A stretch of 64,000 bases of DNA from assembly GCF_003937945.1 (NCBI RefSeq), contig NZ_RSEC01000062.1, forward strand, positions 62,001-126,000, read 5' to 3'. The notes beneath the pieces are model-generated. The model was not told where the DNA came from, did not search any database, and saw only the letters and a list, made by a program, of their open reading frames with translations. Source of the DNA: Amycolatopsis eburnea. Lineage in GTDB: Bacteria; Actinomycetota; Actinomycetes; Mycobacteriales; Pseudonocardiaceae. Of this stretch, positions 44,512 to 51,987 are shown piece after piece (within the stretch, counting starts at the first letter, position 1; the number at the start of each line of letters is the position of its first letter). The position numbers were made by a program, and so were the translations under genes.

Positions 44512-45939
44512 CTACCTCCCCATCGGGATGGCCATGGTCGGCAGCGCCGCTCCGGGCTGCGCGGCGAACGCCGTGGTCGGCGGGGCCGGCAGGGACTGCG
44601 CGGGGAACGCCGTCGTCGGGATGTCGTTGGCGAACTCGCTTTCGAACTCGCGCTCGAAGGCCTGGTGGTCGAAGCCGCTGTCGAACTCGGCGGGCACGTC
44701 GGCCGCCAGCGCGGCGACCGACGGCTCGGCCACCGGGACCTCGGGCGCGGGCTCCGGCTCGGGCACGTAGTCGGGGGCGGGCAGCCGCCGGTCGAGCTCG
44801 GCCATCCAGTCGAGCATCGCCCGCGGCTTGTCCCACGCGGAGATGCCGACGAGCCTGCCGTCGCGGATGAAGCCGGTGATGCCGTCGGCCAGCGACACGG
44901 TGTCCTCGGCCAGCGACGGCATCCCGCACATCTGCAGCCGGGTGTCGTACAGCGTCGACCAGGCGCGGGGGAGCGGGGTGAACGGCTTCGCGCTCGAGTG
45001 CCCCATCAGCAGGTTGTCCGCGGCGTGCCGCGCCGACTCGACGGCGTTGATCCAGTGCTCGACCCGCCGCGGGGTCTCGTCGAAGCGCAGGTTCGGCCAG
45101 CGCGCGATGTCGCCGGCGATGACGACGTCGGAGGCGCCCTCGGCGAACAGCTTCGCGTCGCACAGGACGCCGTCGCTGATGTCGAGGCCGGAGCCGCGCA
45201 TCCAGTCGACCGACGGGACGCTGCCGATGGCGAGCACGACGACGCTGGCGACCAGCAGCTGGTTGTTCGTCAGGTGCAGCCCGACGGTGTCCTTCGTGCT
45301 GATCCAGTGCCGCACTTCGCTCTTCATCGCGAGCTTCGCGCGGTGCTCGTGGTGCGCCTCGACGATGCCGCTGGAGACGCGGTCGCCGAAGCGGTGCAGC
45401 GGCGCCTTCGCGTGCCCGACCAGGGTGACGTCCCGGCCGATGTGCCGCATGCTGGCCGCGAACTCGTTGCCGATCAGGCCGGCGCCGATCACGACGGCCG
45501 GCTTCTTGCTGGCGTGCAGGCAGCGCCGCACCGCCATCGAATCCTCGACCGTGCGCAGGATCCGCACCCGCGGGTCGTGCCGCGGGGAGCCGGGCAGGTG
45601 CCGCGGGTAGACGCCGGTCGCGGCGATCAGGCCGTCGTACCAGAGGGATTCGCCGCCGGGCAGGTGCACGACCCGCTCGGTGGTGTCCAGGTGCGTGACC
45701 CGCGCGCCGAGCCGCCAGTGCACGTCGAGGTCGGGCAGGTAGTGCGAAAGGCCTACGTCGCTGGGCCGTTCGGTGCCCATCACCAGTGCCTTGGAGACCA
45801 TCGGCCGGTGGTAGGGCCGGCGCGCTTCGTCGCCGATCAGGACGATCTCGCCGTCGAAGTTCTGTTCCCGCAGGCGTTCCGCGGCACGCAGCCCGGCGAC
45901 GCCCGCGCCGACGATGACGATCCGGTCGCCGTCAGCCAT
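44512..45939 (-). CDS. FAD-dependent pyridine nucleotide-disulfide-type ferredoxin reductase with C-terminal extension
   Basis: A 475-residue flavoprotein. Core residues 1-385 are a ferredoxin-reductase-type fold: FAD motif IVIVGAGVAGLRAAERL, RPYHRPMVSKALV, NAD motif AVVIGAGLIGNEFAAS, and VVIAGDIARWPN. An unusual tail of about 90 residues is Pro/Glu-rich (PEPEPAPEVP), then acidic and Phe-rich (FERE FESEF, split), then Ala/Pro-rich to the end. Such tails are absent in ordinary members and may bind partners or the membrane. The downstream overlap with the ferredoxin gene shows it uses that ferredoxin. Last gene of the leftward redox operon. Confidence 0.9.
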   Translation of the reverse strand: MADGDRIVIVGAGVAGLRAAERLREQNFDGEIVLIGDEARRPYHRPMVSKALVMGTERPSDVGLSHYLPDLDVHWRLGARVTHLDTTERVVHLPGGESLWYDGLIAATGVYPRHLPGSPRHDPRVRILRTVEDSMAVRRCLHASKKPAVVIGAGLIGNEFAASMRHIGRDVTLVGHAKAPLHRFGDRVSSGIVEAHHEHRAKLAMKSEVRHWISTKDTVGLHLTNNQLLVASVVVLAIGSVPSVDWMRGSGLDISDGVLCDAKLFAEGASDVVIAGDIARWPNLRFDETPRRVEHWINAVESARHAADNLLMGHSSAKPFTPLPRAWSTLYDTRLQMCGMPSLAEDTVSLADGITGFIRDGRLVGISAWDKPRAMLDWMAELDRRLPAPDYVPEPEPAPEVPVAEPSVAALAADVPAEFDSGFDHQAFEREFESEFANDIPTTAFPAQSLPAPPTTAFAAQPGAALPTMAIPMGR

Positions 45940-46162
45940 CGAGGTCCCCTCTCATCACGACCGCCTGCATCGGGCAGCAGCGGGCGGCCATCTTCGCCTG
46001 TTCCATGGTGGTTTCGTCCAGCAGCCGCGTGTGGAAGCGCAGGCGGCCGTCCTGGCCGAGGTCGAACACGTCCGGCGCCTCCATGGCACAGATGCCGTAG
46101 AGCTCGCACCGGTCGTTGTCGACGCTGATCCGGGGTCCGCTCCCGGGTAGGCGGAAGGGCAT
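45932..46162 (-). CDS. Single-cluster ferredoxin
   Basis: A 76-residue ferredoxin of the actinobacterial [3Fe-4S] (or [4Fe-4S]) type. Cys19 and Cys25 lie in DRCELYGICAMEAPDVF, and Cys62-Cys63-Pro is in ARCCPMQAVVM. The missing central Cys between 19 and 25 favours a [3Fe-4S] cluster. It overlaps the ferredoxin reductase start by 8 bp and lies one base behind the membrane cytochrome gene. These proteins often feed P450s, but no P450 is near, so delivery to or from the membrane cytochrome is more likely. Confidence 0.9.
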   Translation of the reverse strand: MPFRLPGSGPRISVDNDRCELYGICAMEAPDVFDLGQDGRLRFHTRLLDETTMEQAKMAARCCPMQAVVMRGDLDG

Positions 46163-46163
46163 G

Positions 46164-46781
46164 TCAGGCCACCTGCTCTTCCACGAGGCCGATGCGTTCG
46201 AGGGTCCGCGCGGGCATGAACCGCAGCAGCGACACCGTGACCGCCGGGATGAGCAGCGTGATGCCGCCCAGCCAGACGACGGCGAGGTGGCCGTTGGCGA
46301 TCGAGCCGAACCAGGCGTGCAGCGCGGTCAGCGCCACCGCCGGGTACGCGCAGCGGTGCAGCCACAGCCAGCGGCGGTAGGAGGTGAACCGCTGCAGGCC
46401 CGCGGTGAGCGCGATGGCGAGCATGACCTCGAAGCCGACGATGCCGGCGATGTGCCTGCCTTCCTGGCCGGCGAGGAACGGGAGGAACAGGTACTGCAGG
46501 GTGTACGGCTGGATCGTCAGGTAGAAGAAGCCCAGCGCGTGGATGCCGCCGAAGATCAGCGTCCCGGTCGCCAGCACCATGTGCGAGCTGCGCAGCGCCT
46601 TGCGGCCGGTGACCGAGCGGACCCAGCCGGTGGCGGTGAGCACGCCCCAGGTGAGCGTCAGCATCATGGCCGCGTACGACGCCCGTGCCGCGAAGGCGGC
46701 GAGCCCGCGGGCCGCCGGGTCCGTCTTGGGCTGGAACTGCTGCGTGAGGAAGATCGTCGCTTCGTGCCAGGTCTCAACCAT
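46164..46781 (-). CDS. Ferric-reductase-like transmembrane cytochrome b protein
   Basis: A 205-residue membrane protein with about six hydrophobic helices (PF01794-like, ferric reductase transmembrane domain). His67 and His81 (SSHMVLATGTLIFGGIHALG) and His142 and His155 (LHRCAYPAVALTALHAWFG) sit 13-14 residues apart on two helices. This is the pattern for two stacked b-haems. No cytosolic FAD/NAD domain is fused; the separate flavoprotein and ferredoxin of the operon could fill that role. It overlaps the DUF4142 gene by 8 bp. It probably carries electrons across the membrane. Confidence 0.85.
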   Translation of the reverse strand: MVETWHEATIFLTQQFQPKTDPAARGLAAFAARASYAAMMLTLTWGVLTATGWVRSVTGRKALRSSHMVLATGTLIFGGIHALGFFYLTIQPYTLQYLFLPFLAGQEGRHIAGIVGFEVMLAIALTAGLQRFTSYRRWLWLHRCAYPAVALTALHAWFGSIANGHLAVVWLGGITLLIPAVTVSLLRFMPARTLERIGLVEEQVA

Positions 46782-47571
46782 GGCTACCCCCGGTTCTCAC
46801 GGCGGCCGGCCGGCGCGTCGCCCTGGCCCGGCCGCGGTTGCCCTTGATCTGGCGCAGCACGTAGAACAGGCCGCCGCCGACCAGCAGGAACAGCGCTCCC
46901 ACCACGGCGATCTGCGACGTGTCCAGGCCGAGCGGCTGCCCGACGGGCGCCGCGGTGGTGGAGACGGCCGGCGTGGGCAGCGCCGTGTAGTCGACCATCC
47001 CGGTGCTTTCGAGCATCGTCATGTGCCGCATGACGGCCTGGTTGCCGACGGTCGCGAACGCGCGCACGTCGTCGTTGCGCGTGCCGGCGCGCAGCTGCGC
47101 GAGGACGGCGAAGACCTGGCCGTGCGCCGCGCGCAGCCGGTTGGCGAAGATGCGGTCGAACTCCGGGCCGGGGGAGGCGTTCATCTCCTCGGCGAGCCAG
47201 CCGAGCTGCTCGGCGGAGGGCTGGTCGGGGACCGGCGAGTTCAGCTTCTGCGACAGCGCGCGCGTGGCGACGTCGAGGCGGCCGTGGTCCATCATGATCG
47301 CGAAGCCGACGGCCTGGACGATCGGGCTGCCCTTCTGCATCGCCATCATGCCCGAGGGCATTTCCCAGAGCCCGGCCTGGCGGACCTTGGTCAGCAGCAC
47401 CGCGTCGGTTTCGGACACCTCCGCGGTCTGGGCGGTGGAGGTCACGGCCACCGACGCGAGCAGCGTCAGCACCGCGACCAGGACGAACACGACGCGGACG
47501 AAGGGACGGGAGCGGCCGGCGGCGGGCCGGAGCGCGAAGTCCGGCCCGGCGAACTCAGACGCCGAAAGCAT
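46774..47571 (-). CDS. DUF4142 exported membrane-anchored protein
   Basis: A 265-residue protein with an N-terminal signal/anchor (FVRVVFVLVAVLTLLASVAV). A four-helix-type DUF4142 domain (about 52-200) carries many Met and His residues (MPSGMMAMQKGS, MMDHGRLD, MRHMTMLES). A C-terminal transmembrane helix IAVVGALFLLVGGGLFYVL ends in a basic tail. DUF4142 resembles ferritin-like or copper-binding bundles; the function is unknown. The start overlaps the lipoprotein stop by 17 bp. The Met/His content suggests a metal (copper or iron) role outside the cell, which is inference. Confidence 0.85.
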   Translation of the reverse strand: MLSASEFAGPDFALRPAAGRSRPFVRVVFVLVAVLTLLASVAVTSTAQTAEVSETDAVLLTKVRQAGLWEMPSGMMAMQKGSPIVQAVGFAIMMDHGRLDVATRALSQKLNSPVPDQPSAEQLGWLAEEMNASPGPEFDRIFANRLRAAHGQVFAVLAQLRAGTRNDDVRAFATVGNQAVMRHMTMLESTGMVDYTALPTPAVSTTAAPVGQPLGLDTSQIAVVGALFLLVGGGLFYVLRQIKGNRGRARATRRPAAVRTGGSHG

Positions 47572-48169
47572 TCTGCCTCCACTCGTCCTGCGTGAGCGTG
47601 ATCTTGGTGCCGTCCGGCGCGATCGGGTACCAGGCCTGGTCCGCGCCCTGGCCGGAGGTGTCGGCGGGCTCGCTGTCGCCGGCGAAGTGGTACAGCGGCC
47701 AGCCGGCCAGGGTGAGCTGCTGGGTGCCGTCGTCCCGGGTGATTTGGCCGATCAGGGACTGGTCGACGTCGACGGGGGCGAGGGTGCCGCCGGCCTTGAC
47801 CGGGATCCACTTCGCCGCGCACCCGCCGGTGCAGTTCGACCGCGGGGGGTTCGTCGTGTCGCGGTCGTAGCGGTAGATGGTGAAACCGGTGCCGTCGACG
47901 AGCATGAGCCCGAGGTCGAACGTCTTCGCGGCCCTGAGCTGGCTCTTCGCCGGGTCGTTCGGCGTGGCGGTGATGGGCTGCGGCATCGCGATGGTCATCG
48001 GGGCCTGCATCCCGGGCATCTGCATCCCGGCGCCGCCGCCGGCGTACCCGCCGGCCGAGGTGGTGGCCGCGCCGGCGGTACAGGCGGTGAGCAGGGCGAG
48101 TGCGGTGAGGCACACGGCGGCGGGGACCGCCGTTCGGGGAATGCGGATCACTGCTCCTCCGGAGGGCAT
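47555..48169 (-). CDS. PF03640-type secreted-repeat lipoprotein
   Basis: A 204-residue lipoprotein. The signal peptide ends in the lipobox LLTAC, with Cys30 as lipid anchor. A Met/Gly/Pro-rich stretch GMQMPGMQAPM follows. Two Y-x4-D-type repeats of unknown function come next (IYRYDRDTTNPPRSNCTGGCA and LYHFAGDSEPADTSGQG). ATG at 48169 gives a good signal peptide; a further upstream ATG at 48229 does not. First gene of the redox operon, 123 bp from an ECF-type promoter. A surface redox or metal-binding component is likely. Confidence 0.88.
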   Translation of the reverse strand: MPSGGAVIRIPRTAVPAAVCLTALALLTACTAGAATTSAGGYAGGGAGMQMPGMQAPMTIAMPQPITATPNDPAKSQLRAAKTFDLGLMLVDGTGFTIYRYDRDTTNPPRSNCTGGCAAKWIPVKAGGTLAPVDVDQSLIGQITRDDGTQQLTLAGWPLYHFAGDSEPADTSGQGADQAWYPIAPDGTKITLTQDEWRQNAFGV

Positions 48170-48291
48170 GACTACGCGCTGTACCGTGAGGTGCAACGGA
48201 AAAGCGCGCGAAGGATCCACAGTGGACATTTGGTCCGGGGTGGATGCGGAGCGTTGCGGGGGACAACGCCTTGTCGGGGTCTTCGGTAGGG

Positions 48292-48319
48292 GATACGGAC
48301 ACGGTCCGGAAACGGTTCA
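48292..48319 (-). promoter_or_regulatory. ECF-type promoter of the redox operon (TGAACC-N16-CGTATC)
   Basis: On the minus strand TGAACC (48314-48319) and CGTATC (48292-48297) are separated by exactly 16 bases and point to the lipoprotein gene. The identical pair and spacing recur before the DUF1996 gene (49814-49841). It resembles promoters described for mycobacterial SigL (TGAACC/CGT). The neighbouring sigma factor is the natural candidate to use it. Confidence 0.75.
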
Positions 48320-48371
48320 AAAAAGTTTCGGGACCGTTTGGTACTGGACGTAGGCCCTTCGGAGCACCAGG

Positions 48372-48941
48372 ATGTCCGGCGTGGGACGGCACACCCGAGC
48401 GCTGAGACCCGTTCAAGATCAGGAAGTCGTTGCCGAGTTCAACGACGCCTCCGACGACTTGGCGAAGGCGCTCTACCAGGAGTTCGGCGGGTCCCTCATG
48501 GCGTTCGCGCTGCGGCTGACCGGCCACGACCGGCAGTGGGCCGAAGACGTCGTGCAGGAGACCCTGATCAAGGCGTGGCGGAACGCGGACAAGCTCGACC
48601 GCCGGCCGGAGATGCTGCGTGCCTGGTTGTTCACGGTGGCCCGGCGGATCGTCATCGACGGCTGGCGCAGCCGCAGTGTCCGGCCCCAGGAGCTCGAGGA
48701 GATCGAATCCGACGCGATCGCGGTGTCCGACGAATCGGACCGGACGCTCGCCGCGATGATCGTTTACGAGGCGCTGCAGGGCCTTTCGCCCGAGCAGCGG
48801 GAGGCCATCCAGCAGACCTACCTGCGCGATCGGACCGTGAACGAGGTCGCGGCGACCCTCGGCGTACCCCCGGGCACCGTCAAGTCCCGCATCCACCACG
48901 CCGTCCGCGCGCTGCGCCGGGCCCTGCGCGAGCGGGGGTGA
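48372..48941 (+). CDS. ECF sigma factor, SigL/SigK-like
   Basis: A 189-residue ECF sigma factor. Region 2 has FALRLTGHDRQWAEDVVQETLIKAW and RAWLFTVARRIVIDGWRSR. Region 4 has LSPEQREAIQQTYL and VNEVAATLGVPPGTVKSRIHHAV, the recognition HTH. The pattern RLTGD..AEDVVQETL.RAW and AWLFTVAR closely resembles SigL. ATG at 48372 has GGAG 7 bases upstream; the first 40 residues are an N-terminal extension. The anti-sigma gene follows one base behind. Two promoters that match each other flank this operon. Confidence 0.93.
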   Translation: MSGVGRHTRALRPVQDQEVVAEFNDASDDLAKALYQEFGGSLMAFALRLTGHDRQWAEDVVQETLIKAWRNADKLDRRPEMLRAWLFTVARRIVIDGWRSRSVRPQELEEIESDAIAVSDESDRTLAAMIVYEALQGLSPEQREAIQQTYLRDRTVNEVAATLGVPPGTVKSRIHHAVRALRRALRERG

Positions 48942-48942
48942 A

Positions 48943-49722
48943 GTGAGGGTGGCCGGGTCCGCACACACCGATGTCGCCGCGTACGTGCTCGGCGTCCTCA
49001 GCGAGGCCGAGAACACCCAGTTCGAAGCCCACCTGATGAACTGCCCGCACTGCCAGCTCGACCTGATCGAGCTCTACCAGCTGCCGGACGTCCTCGACCT
49101 GGTCAAGCGCAGCTGGCCGGAACCCCCGATGCCCGCGCCGGGTCCGCGGACCCTGGCGCCCGGGCCGCGCGTGCTGCGCGGCCTGATGGAAGAGGCCACG
49201 GTGAAGCGACGGCGGCGCAAGCGGCTCGGCCTGCTGGCCGGCGCCGCGGCCGCCGCCCTCGTCGTGGCCGGCCCGCTCGTGACGCTGGCGGTCCGGCCCG
49301 CCGACGCCGTCCCGCCCGCGTCGCTGGCCGCGCCGAGCAGCAAGCAGGCGCCGCCGGAGACGGGCGTCCTGGCGACGAGCGTGCCGCCGGCCCAGCCGGG
49401 TGGCGGGCAGACCTACGGGCGCGGCAGCGGCGGGTCCGCGGTCAACGCCCTCGTGACGGTCTCGCCGGTGGAGTGGGGCAGCCGCGTCGAGCTCGAGCTG
49501 CGCGGCATCGTCGGGCCGGTGAAGTGCCAGCTGGTCGCGATCTCCACGGCCGGCGACGAGCGCGTCGTCTCCAGCTGGGCGGTGCCGCCCAAGGGGTTCG
49601 GCATCCCGGGCTCGCCCGAACCGTTGCGGCTGCAGGGAACCATCTCGCTGGCGATGGACCAGATCTCGCGCTTCGAGGTCCGGGGTGACGACGGTTCGGT
49701 CCTCGTTTCCGTGCAGCGCTGA
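48943..49722 (+). CDS. Zinc-binding membrane anti-sigma factor
   Basis: A 259-residue anti-sigma factor. The ZAS motif is H30-x3-C34-x2-C37 in FEAHLMNCPHCQ, in a cytoplasmic domain that clamps the sigma factor. A transmembrane helix follows (LGLLAGAAAAALVVAGPLV, about 87-107). Then comes an extracytoplasmic domain of about 150 residues ending VSVQR. Mycobacterial RslA has the same plan, and its HxxxCxxC responds to oxidation. The GTG start is one base after the sigma stop, so both are co-translated. Confidence 0.92.
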   Translation: MRVAGSAHTDVAAYVLGVLSEAENTQFEAHLMNCPHCQLDLIELYQLPDVLDLVKRSWPEPPMPAPGPRTLAPGPRVLRGLMEEATVKRRRRKRLGLLAGAAAAALVVAGPLVTLAVRPADAVPPASLAAPSSKQAPPETGVLATSVPPAQPGGGQTYGRGSGGSAVNALVTVSPVEWGSRVELELRGIVGPVKCQLVAISTAGDERVVSSWAVPPKGFGIPGSPEPLRLQGTISLAMDQISRFEVRGDDGSVLVSVQR

Positions 49723-49813
49723 CTCTTTCTTTTCCCGATAACGCGATGACCTGGATGAATGCTGCCCGGTTGCGTTCCGCTTGATAACGAACAGATAACG
49801 GACCGGTCGCTTT

Positions 49814-49841
49814 TGAACCTCTAGGCGCTGGGGTCCGTATC
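49814..49841 (+). promoter_or_regulatory. ECF-type promoter of the DUF1996 gene (TGAACC-N16-CGTATC)
   Basis: TGAACC (49814-49819) and CGTATC (49836-49841) are 16 bases apart, as in the redox operon promoter, and are followed by C-rich sequence. The DUF1996 ATG lies 157 bp downstream, leaving a 5' leader of about 150 bases. The two identical elements define a small regulon around the sigma factor. Confidence 0.75.
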
Positions 49842-49998
49842 CCCCAATGCATCCCCCGATGCGTCCCGACGCGGCGGAACCACCCGACCCGAACCCCGGT
49901 TCCGCGCGAATCTCGACGTCAAAACAACGGTAGTTCTTGCCCGGGCTGCCGCGCTGCTGAAGCGCGCGCCCGGAAAAACGAACGAGGTGAACTAGTCT

Positions 49999-51393
49999 AT
50001 GGCCCGGAATTCTCGGTCCCCCGTGACGGGCAAGCACCGCGTTGCCCGCCGAACCAAGATCGCGATGGGTGCGATCGGCCTGGCGATCGCCGTCGGCGCG
50101 CTGGCCGTCGCGGTCACCGCGGGCCGCACGGGCGAGGCCAGCGCGGACCCCGCGGACCCGTCGTTCTTCATCGACATCACCAAGGTTCCCGCCGGCAACA
50201 ACGTCAACGCGGCCTTGAAGAAGAAGGGCGCGCAGGGTTCCTTCACCGTCGACTGTGGAACGAACGCGGACGGCGCGCACCACAACCCGGACAACTTCAT
50301 CGCCCAGCCCGGGATCAAGAACGGTGCCCAGCACCTGCACGACTACGTCGGCAACGTGACCACCGACGCGGACTCGAACCTCAAGAGCCTGCTCGCCGGC
50401 GACACCACCTGCAAGAACGGTGACCAGTCCGCCTACTTCTGGCCGGTCATCCGCATCGACCGCGAAGACGACGCGGCCAACGAGAGCGAAAACCAGCAGG
50501 CGCAGCAGAAGCAGCGGGGCAAGACCGGCGACGTCCAGCAGGACCAGAGCGGGCAGGACGCCCAGGCCGCGCAGGAGCAGGACCAGCGCCAGCGCGACGG
50601 CCGCGGCGGTGGCCGGACGAGCGCCGGGCGCACCGGCGACCAGAACGCCCAGCAGCAGGACGGCCAGGACCAGAACCGCGACGGGCAGCAGGACCGCCGT
50701 CAGCGGAACCAGGACCAGAACAACCAGGACCAGAACAACCAGCAGCAGAACGGCGACCAGCAGAACGGCGACCAGCAGAACGGCGGCCAGAACCAGGACC
50801 AGGGCCAGCAGCAGGAAGAGCTGGGCGGTCCCCAAGGCGCGAACGAAGAAGTCGGCGACAACGACGGCGAGATCATCGAGCCGGAGTCGGCGACCCTGAA
50901 GTTCATCGGCGGCGGCGCCCAGCAGGTCACCGCGATGCCGCTCGGCCTGCGCGTCCTCTACGGCGACGCCAAGCAGAGCACCAACGGCCCGGCGAACGCC
51001 CGGCCCAGCTGGACGTGCACCGGCTTCGAGGACCGGCTGACCGACCTTTACCCGATCTGCCCGCAGGGCAGCAAGGTCGAGCGGATCCACGCGTTCCCGA
51101 ACTGCTGGGACGGCAAGAACACCGACAGCGCGAACCACCGCACGCACATCGTGTTCGCCGACCAGCAGGGCAAGTGCCCCAAGGGCTTCAAGAACGTGCC
51201 GCAGCTGCAGGTGACGCTGGTGTACGACGTCCCGCAGGATGTCCAGCAGAACGGGCAGTACAAAGTGGACGCGTTCGCCCAGGAGAAGCACAACCCGCGG
51301 TCCGACCACGACGACTTCGCGAACGTGATGAGCAAGCAGATCATGGGCCGCCTGGTCAACTGCATCAACTCCGGCAAGGCCTGCGCCGAATAG
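49999..51393 (+). CDS. Secreted DUF1996 protein with Gln/Asn/Asp-rich insertion
   Basis: A 464-residue exported protein. A signal or anchor helix AIGLAIAVGALAVAVTAG (about 24-42) is followed by an ASADPADPS cleavage region. DUF1996 blocks flank an unusual disordered insert: the N-terminal part has HLHDYVGN (113-120) and AYFWPVIRID, and the C-terminal part has RIHAFPNCWDGKN and NHRTHIVFAD. The insert (about 155-293) is almost only Q, N, D, G, R and E, with short NGDQQ and NQDQN repeats. GAGGTGA precedes the ATG. It is controlled by an ECF-type promoter. DUF1996 function is unknown; conserved His/Cys suggest metal or glycan binding at the cell surface. Confidence 0.88.
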   Translation: MARNSRSPVTGKHRVARRTKIAMGAIGLAIAVGALAVAVTAGRTGEASADPADPSFFIDITKVPAGNNVNAALKKKGAQGSFTVDCGTNADGAHHNPDNFIAQPGIKNGAQHLHDYVGNVTTDADSNLKSLLAGDTTCKNGDQSAYFWPVIRIDREDDAANESENQQAQQKQRGKTGDVQQDQSGQDAQAAQEQDQRQRDGRGGGRTSAGRTGDQNAQQQDGQDQNRDGQQDRRQRNQDQNNQDQNNQQQNGDQQNGDQQNGGQNQDQGQQQEELGGPQGANEEVGDNDGEIIEPESATLKFIGGGAQQVTAMPLGLRVLYGDAKQSTNGPANARPSWTCTGFEDRLTDLYPICPQGSKVERIHAFPNCWDGKNTDSANHRTHIVFADQQGKCPKGFKNVPQLQVTLVYDVPQDVQQNGQYKVDAFAQEKHNPRSDHDDFANVMSKQIMGRLVNCINSGKACAE

Positions 51394-51396
51394 ACC

Positions 51397-51449
51397 CCGG
51401 CCCGGCGGACCCTTCCCCCCACCTCACCCCCTTCGGTCCGCCGGGCCGG
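51397..51449. repeat. Conserved-loop hairpin 1 (terminator of DUF1996 gene)
   Basis: CCGGCCCGGCGGACC pairs perfectly with GGTCCGCCGGGCCGG across a 23-base loop that reads CTTCC-CCCCACCTCACCCCC-CTTC. It begins 4 bp behind the DUF1996 stop and is the first of four such hairpins. Stem sequences differ between copies while the loop is kept. Confidence 0.8.
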
Positions 51450-51500
51450 TAGCACCACCCTCGAAAACCGCGGGACCCGTCGGTCCCGCACCCCGAAACC

Positions 51501-51552
51501 CCGGTCCGGTGGACGCTTTCCCTCCACCTCACCCCCCAGTCCACTGGACCGG
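51501..51552. repeat. Conserved-loop hairpin 2
   Basis: CCGGTCCGGTGGAC pairs with GTCCACTGGACCGG (13 of 14) across a loop containing CCCTCCACCTCACCCCC. The stem changes in both arms relative to hairpin 1, while the loop core CCACCTCACCCCC is the same. Confidence 0.8.
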
Positions 51553-51621
51553 GATCACCACCCCGACCCGGCCGAGCCCGGGTCAGCGAAGGAGGAACCG
51601 GCTGGAGTCGCTCCCGCCCCG

Positions 51622-51687
51622 CGAGTTCCGGCCCGGTGGACGTCTTCCCTCCACCTCACCCCCGCGTCCACCGGCGCCGGAACTCGA
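51622..51687. repeat. Conserved-loop hairpin 3 (longest stem)
   Basis: Arms of 20 and 21 bases, CGAGTTCCGGCCCGGTGGAC and its near-complete complement, close a loop with CTTCCCTCCACCTCACCCCC. One bulged base interrupts the stem. Confidence 0.8.
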
Positions 51688-51732
51688 TCCCTCCCAGGAG
51701 TTTTGACCGACCAAAGTGGACGCGAGAGCACC

Positions 51733-51925
51733 CGGCAAGCGAGATTCGCTCCCAGCGCCAAGCGATCCCCGCCCCGCAAGCGAAATTCACCTCGGCATCG
51801 GTACCCGGCAAGCGAGATCCGCCCCCCAGCACCAAGCGATCCCGCCCCGCAAGCGAAATCACCTCCGCCCCGGTCCGCGGCAAGCGGGATTCCCCTCCCC
51901 GTCAAACGAACTCCGGCCGCCGAGC
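51733..51925. repeat. Tandem 72-73 bp repeats, about 2.5 degenerate units
   Basis: Units begin at 51733, 51806 and 51878 with CGGCAAGCGAGAT or CGGCAAGCGGGAT. The first two are alike over their whole length; the third decays after about 40 bp. Each unit has three AAGCGA motifs (followed by GAT, TCC and AAT). The repeats lie between hairpins 3 and 4. No reading frame is maintained across units, so the tract is probably not coding. Confidence 0.8.
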
Positions 51926-51987
51926 ACCCGGCAGGCAAGTCCGCCAGCACCGGTCGATGGCCCCTCCGGCCCCCGGTCCCCGAAGCC

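Noticed and set aside
48308..48337. Plus-strand ECF promoter GGAAAC...CGT before the sigma gene
   Set aside because: The spacing of 21 bases is too long for ECF promoters, and the matching minus-strand TGAACC-N16-CGTATC explains the same bases better.
51733..51925. CRISPR array
   Set aside because: Repeat units are long, similar over their full length and degenerate, with no constant short repeat or unique spacers, and no cas genes are in the window.
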